Shown here: piece after piece, positions 62,019-64,000 of the stretch | Layout of the letters: the number at the start of each line of letters is the position of its first letter | Position numbering within the stretch: position 1 is the stretch's first letter | From: an uncultured Actinomycetes bacterium | GTDB taxonomy: Bacteria; Actinomycetota; Coriobacteriia; Coriobacteriales; Atopobiaceae | NCBI GenBank assembly: GCA_900315165.1 | Contig: OMXZ01000016.1 | Span: 1 to 64,000 of the forward strand | Direction of reading: 5' to 3' | DNA length: 64,000 bases | The notes under the pieces: generated by a model | Databases searched by the model: none | Told to the model about the DNA's origin: nothing | Seen by the model: only the letters and a program-made list of their open reading frames with translations | Program-made: the position numbers and the translations under genes

Positions 62019-63295
62019 GCCTCCCGGTCGCGTTCGGCATCCGCTGCGCCTCGCGCCTCCATATCATCCGCGCCGTCATACGCAGAGCCGTCGTGCGCAA
62101 GGCCACCAAGCCGCTCGAGGTGGTGCTCCTCCACGAACTGCTCGCGCTCTTTCTCGAACGCGGGGTCCTCGGGTGTGACGAGCTCGTCCTGGCCGGTCTT
62201 CTTGTTGTAGTGATGGAGCAGGACCGGTTCGAAAAGGTGGAGCTTAAAGGCGATGGCAGCCGACCCCACCACCAGGAAGACGAAGATGATGACGCGAGGC
62301 AGGACGTTGACCTGGGTCATCGCCAGCGTGCCCACACACAGGGCGCCGGTCCACGCGTACATCATAAGGACGGCCTGGCGCTGGTCGAAGCCGTCGTCGA
62401 GCAGGCGGTGATGGATGTGACCGCGGTCGGCGTGCCCGATACTGATGCCCGCGCGGCGACGGCGGATGATGGCCGAGAAGGTGTCGACGATAGGCATGCC
62501 CGCGATCACAAGCGGGACGATGATCGTCGTGAAGCCCGCGATGCGCGTGACGGAAAGCAGCGACACCGTGCCGAGCGCAAAGCCGATCAGAAGCGAGCCC
62601 GAGTCACCGAGAAAGATCGTGGCGGGGTGGAAGTTGTAGCGCAAAAACCCGAGCGCCGCGCCCACCAGTGCGATCGCCAGGGTGGCGGCGTCCGGACGAT
62701 ACTGGAGCAGCGCAAGCACAAACATCGTGAAGCCCGCGATCGCCGCGATGCCCGACGCGAGGCCGTCAAGGCCGTCGATCAGGTTGAAGATGTTGACGTA
62801 GGCGACGAGGTAGACGACCGTGATCGGATAGGCCGCCCAACCCAGGTCGATCAGGGTGTAGGCGAAGGGGTTCACAATCTCGCCGATCACGAGGCCACCG
62901 GCGACCGCGACCGACGCCGCGAGCACCTGTCCGACGAGCTTCTGGAGCGGGCGGAGATGGTACTTGTCGTCAACCAGGCCGGTGGCGAAGATGAGTGCGA
63001 AACCGGCAATCAGATAGCGGTAGTCGATTCCCTCGAGATGCGACGACGGCTGCAGGACCGTGGACCAGCCCAAGTACACCGTGCCCAGAAACTGCACGAG
63101 GAAGGCGACGACGATGCCGGCAAAGACCGCGATGCCGCCCATGCGAGGGATGGGCTTCTTATTGATGCGGCGAGCCGAGGGATAGTCGACCGCATCGAGC
63201 TTCCAGGCGATCTTGCCCGCGAGCGGGGTCACGACGACGGCAGTGACGAGCGCGGACGCGAAGACTGCCACGTAGGGCACCCATGCAGCTACCAC
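62015..63295 (-). CDS. WecA/TagO-type undecaprenyl-phosphate glycosyl-1-phosphate transferase
   Basis: A 426-residue membrane enzyme with about eleven helices that loads the first sugar phosphate onto undecaprenyl phosphate for wall polymers. Catalytic landmarks are LVDDKY, NLIDGLDGLASG, FLGDSGSL and HADRGHIHHRL. The soluble, acidic C-terminal tail is about 60 residues. GTG 63295 has GGGGAGG six bases upstream and starts at the first helix. ATG 63358 is in frame but lies right at the predicted transcription start, so it would be leaderless. Confidence 0.88.
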   Translation of the reverse strand: MVAAWVPYVAVFASALVTAVVVTPLAGKIAWKLDAVDYPSARRINKKPIPRMGGIAVFAGIVVAFLVQFLGTVYLGWSTVLQPSSHLEGIDYRYLIAGFALIFATGLVDDKYHLRPLQKLVGQVLAASVAVAGGLVIGEIVNPFAYTLIDLGWAAYPITVVYLVAYVNIFNLIDGLDGLASGIAAIAGFTMFVLALLQYRPDAATLAIALVGAALGFLRYNFHPATIFLGDSGSLLIGFALGTVSLLSVTRIAGFTTIIVPLVIAGMPIVDTFSAIIRRRRAGISIGHADRGHIHHRLLDDGFDQRQAVLMMYAWTGALCVGTLAMTQVNVLPRVIIFVFLVVGSAAIAFKLHLFEPVLLHHYNKKTGQDELVTPEDPAFEKEREQFVEEHHLERLGGLAHDGSAYDGADDMEARGAADAERDREA

Positions 63296-63364
63296 GTCCG
63301 ACCTCCCCGTCCCTCTCGTACGGACCGACCCCTTCTCCAGTGCGCGGCGCCGCCCCATTCCCGT

Positions 63365-63370
63365 TATTGT
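63365..63370 (-). promoter_or_regulatory. -10 hexamer upstream of the WecA/TagO-type gene
   Basis: TACAAT on the minus strand, about 70 bases before the GTG start. No good -35 was found at standard spacing. Transcription would start near 63358. Confidence 0.4.
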
Positions 63371-63412
63371 ACAAAAAGACGGGCTCAGTCCATAAAACCG
63401 CACGTCACACAT

Positions 63413-63433
63413 AAAAAAAGGACCCGCAGGCCC
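63413..63433 (-). terminator. terminator downstream of the short minus-strand reading frame
   Basis: On the minus strand GGGCC pairs with GGTCC (one G-U) over a 4-base loop, followed by seven T. Confidence 0.7.
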
Positions 63434-63465
63434 ACTTTCTTAATGTATCGCAGCGGGCGGCCAAG

Positions 63466-63630
63466 TCAAGACTTTATTTGCCGTGCGGCATCCGTATAGT
63501 GGGAGGTGACGTTCCCCTGCGGCACAAACTGGGTGAACCGACAAGCGTTTTTGAGGGAGTCCGTATAGCGTTTCCAGTACAGGAATCCTCCGTTGTTGAG
63601 GAAGCTGGAAAAGGCGCCGAGGACACCCAC
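63466..63630 (-). pseudogene. short coding remnant or small protein (about 54 residues)
   Basis: The frame VGVLGAFSSFLNNGGFLYWK, continuing RYTDSLKNACRFTQFVPQGN and ending ARQIKS, has host-like codon use and is followed by a proper terminator. The only start is a GTG inside a hairpin (ACCCACCT/AGGTGGGT at 63625-63645), with no ribosome site and an in-frame stop just upstream. It looks like the 3' end of a lost gene. I recognise no family. Confidence 0.35.
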
Positions 63631-63673
63631 CTGTATGAGGTGGGTTCATATCGTGGCCGCGGGGGGCGTCTTT

Positions 63674-63800
63674 TACCGGCATCCAGAAACGATTTTGCCG
63701 CAAATGGGGCCGTATGTCGCAAAAAGTCTTCTGAAAACCGGCGGCGCCGTGATTCGGCAGTACTTTTGCTGCAAATCAGACGGTTTGCAGCAAAATCACT
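63674..63800. repeat. intergenic hairpin repeat, copy C
   Basis: Two units: ATTTTGCCGCAA...GTCGCAAAAA at 63692-63725 and CTTTTGCTGCAA...TTGCAGCAAAAT at 63763-63796, joined by TCTTCTGAAAACCGGCGGCG-type spacer. Its right end overlaps the stop codon of the gene entering from the window edge. Confidence 0.85.
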
Positions 63801-64000
63801 CTTGTCCGCCAGCACCCAGCGTGGTAAGACGGGCGGCCTCACGGCGATGCGAGCGCGTGCGCTTGATGGAGAGCGCGGGCGGGTCGTCCGGGAAGGCCAC
63901 GAGGTTGGTGTGGGTCTCGCCCCAGATCGCGCAGACGTCCTCGGCATCCTCGAGCAGGTCTTCGGCAGGCATCATGCCGTAGAGGCGCGGCGGGATGATA
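63796..64000 (-). CDS. 3' end of an unknown gene
   Basis: The last 67 codons of a frame open to the window edge (RLYGMMPAEDLLEDAEDVCA, IWGETHTNLVAFPDDPPALS, SHRREAARLTTLGAGGQE). Codon use is that of a real gene. The TGA stop falls in the edge of repeat copy C (GTGATTTTGC). The family is not recognised from this fragment. Confidence 0.65.
   Translation of the reverse strand, partial: IIPPRLYGMMPAEDLLEDAEDVCAIWGETHTNLVAFPDDPPALSIKRTRSHRREAARLTTLGAGGQE

Noticed and set aside
63440-63703. An 87-residue minus-strand frame and a 157-residue frame over repeat copy C
   Set aside because: Both run through the repeat or a hairpin in frames without coding character; only the short frame ending at 63466 has host-like codons.

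Overview
This is a GC-rich, gene-dense stretch of an anaerobic actinobacterial chromosome. I read it as a Coriobacteriia member, probably Collinsella or a close relative. The reasons are the protein signatures: an actinobacterial-type Rho with a long disordered insertion, a LacI-sensor GGDEF protein, an XRE-AlaA fusion, a C69 dipeptidase, and Trk and Liv systems resembling those of that class. The genus is an inference; there is no rRNA or other taxonomic marker here. There is no prophage, CRISPR array, integrase or full insertion sequence.

Layout. 1-2.4 kb: mnmA and a NifS/IscS-type cysteine desulfurase, both on the minus strand and both carrying out-of-frame deletions, then tRNA-Cys and tRNA-Gly. 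2.4-10.5 kb: a one-chain STAS/anti-sigma kinase fusion, a VWA/MoxR pair, a lipid-anchored barnase-type RNase with a barstar that has an extra C-terminal domain, and TrkA/TrkH potassium uptake. 10.5-18.4 kb: a HAD phosphatase, an accessory gene (DUF3990 plus a DUF3791-like tail) bracketed by a 71-bp direct repeat of the neighbouring permease gene's 3' end, a three-gene MacB/FtsX-type ABC system, a PNPOx-like protein and a BASS transporter. 18.6-29.4 kb: tRNA-Leu, Fe-alcohol dehydrogenase, XRE-aminotransferase fusion, LacI-sensor diguanylate cyclase, tRNA-His and tRNA-Lys, a small DUF4160 operon of lower GC, lipoproteins (one frameshifted) and a C69 dipeptidase.

29.4-39.5 kb: a polar amino-acid ABC importer, a Cache-GGDEF cyclase, and the aspartate-to-threonine pathway (hom-lysC-asd on the minus strand, thrC-thrB divergent). 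39.5-50.8 kb: L-cysteine desulfidase, leuA, an M18 aminopeptidase, an ABC exporter whose start is fused to a truncated livF, then livG-livM-livH and the Liv binding protein. 50.9-64 kb: VanZ-like protein, a secreted/anchored unknown, an SDR, rho, a tandem-MarR regulator, argS, pncB, a tail-anchored coiled-coil protein, tRNA-Ala, a PflX-like radical SAM protein, a WecA/TagO-type glycosyl-phosphate transferase and the 3' end of an unknown gene.

How the parts fit. The window is dominated by amino-acid acquisition and metabolism: two amino-acid importers, a dipeptidase, an aminopeptidase, a transaminase, a cysteine desulfidase and the Thr/Leu biosynthesis genes. Two GGDEF proteins, an STAS/HATPase fusion and a tandem MarR protein supply signalling. 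The most unusual features are the repeat-bracketed DUF3990 gene, the barnase/extended-barstar pair, three copies of an intergenic repeat built from TTTTGC/GCAAAA hairpins, and the XRE-AlaA fusion with an internal ribosome site and a cluster of AAGTTCAA boxes at its promoter. Four coding regions (mnmA, nifS, a lipoprotein gene, livF) are broken; real decay and assembly error cannot be told apart from the sequence alone.
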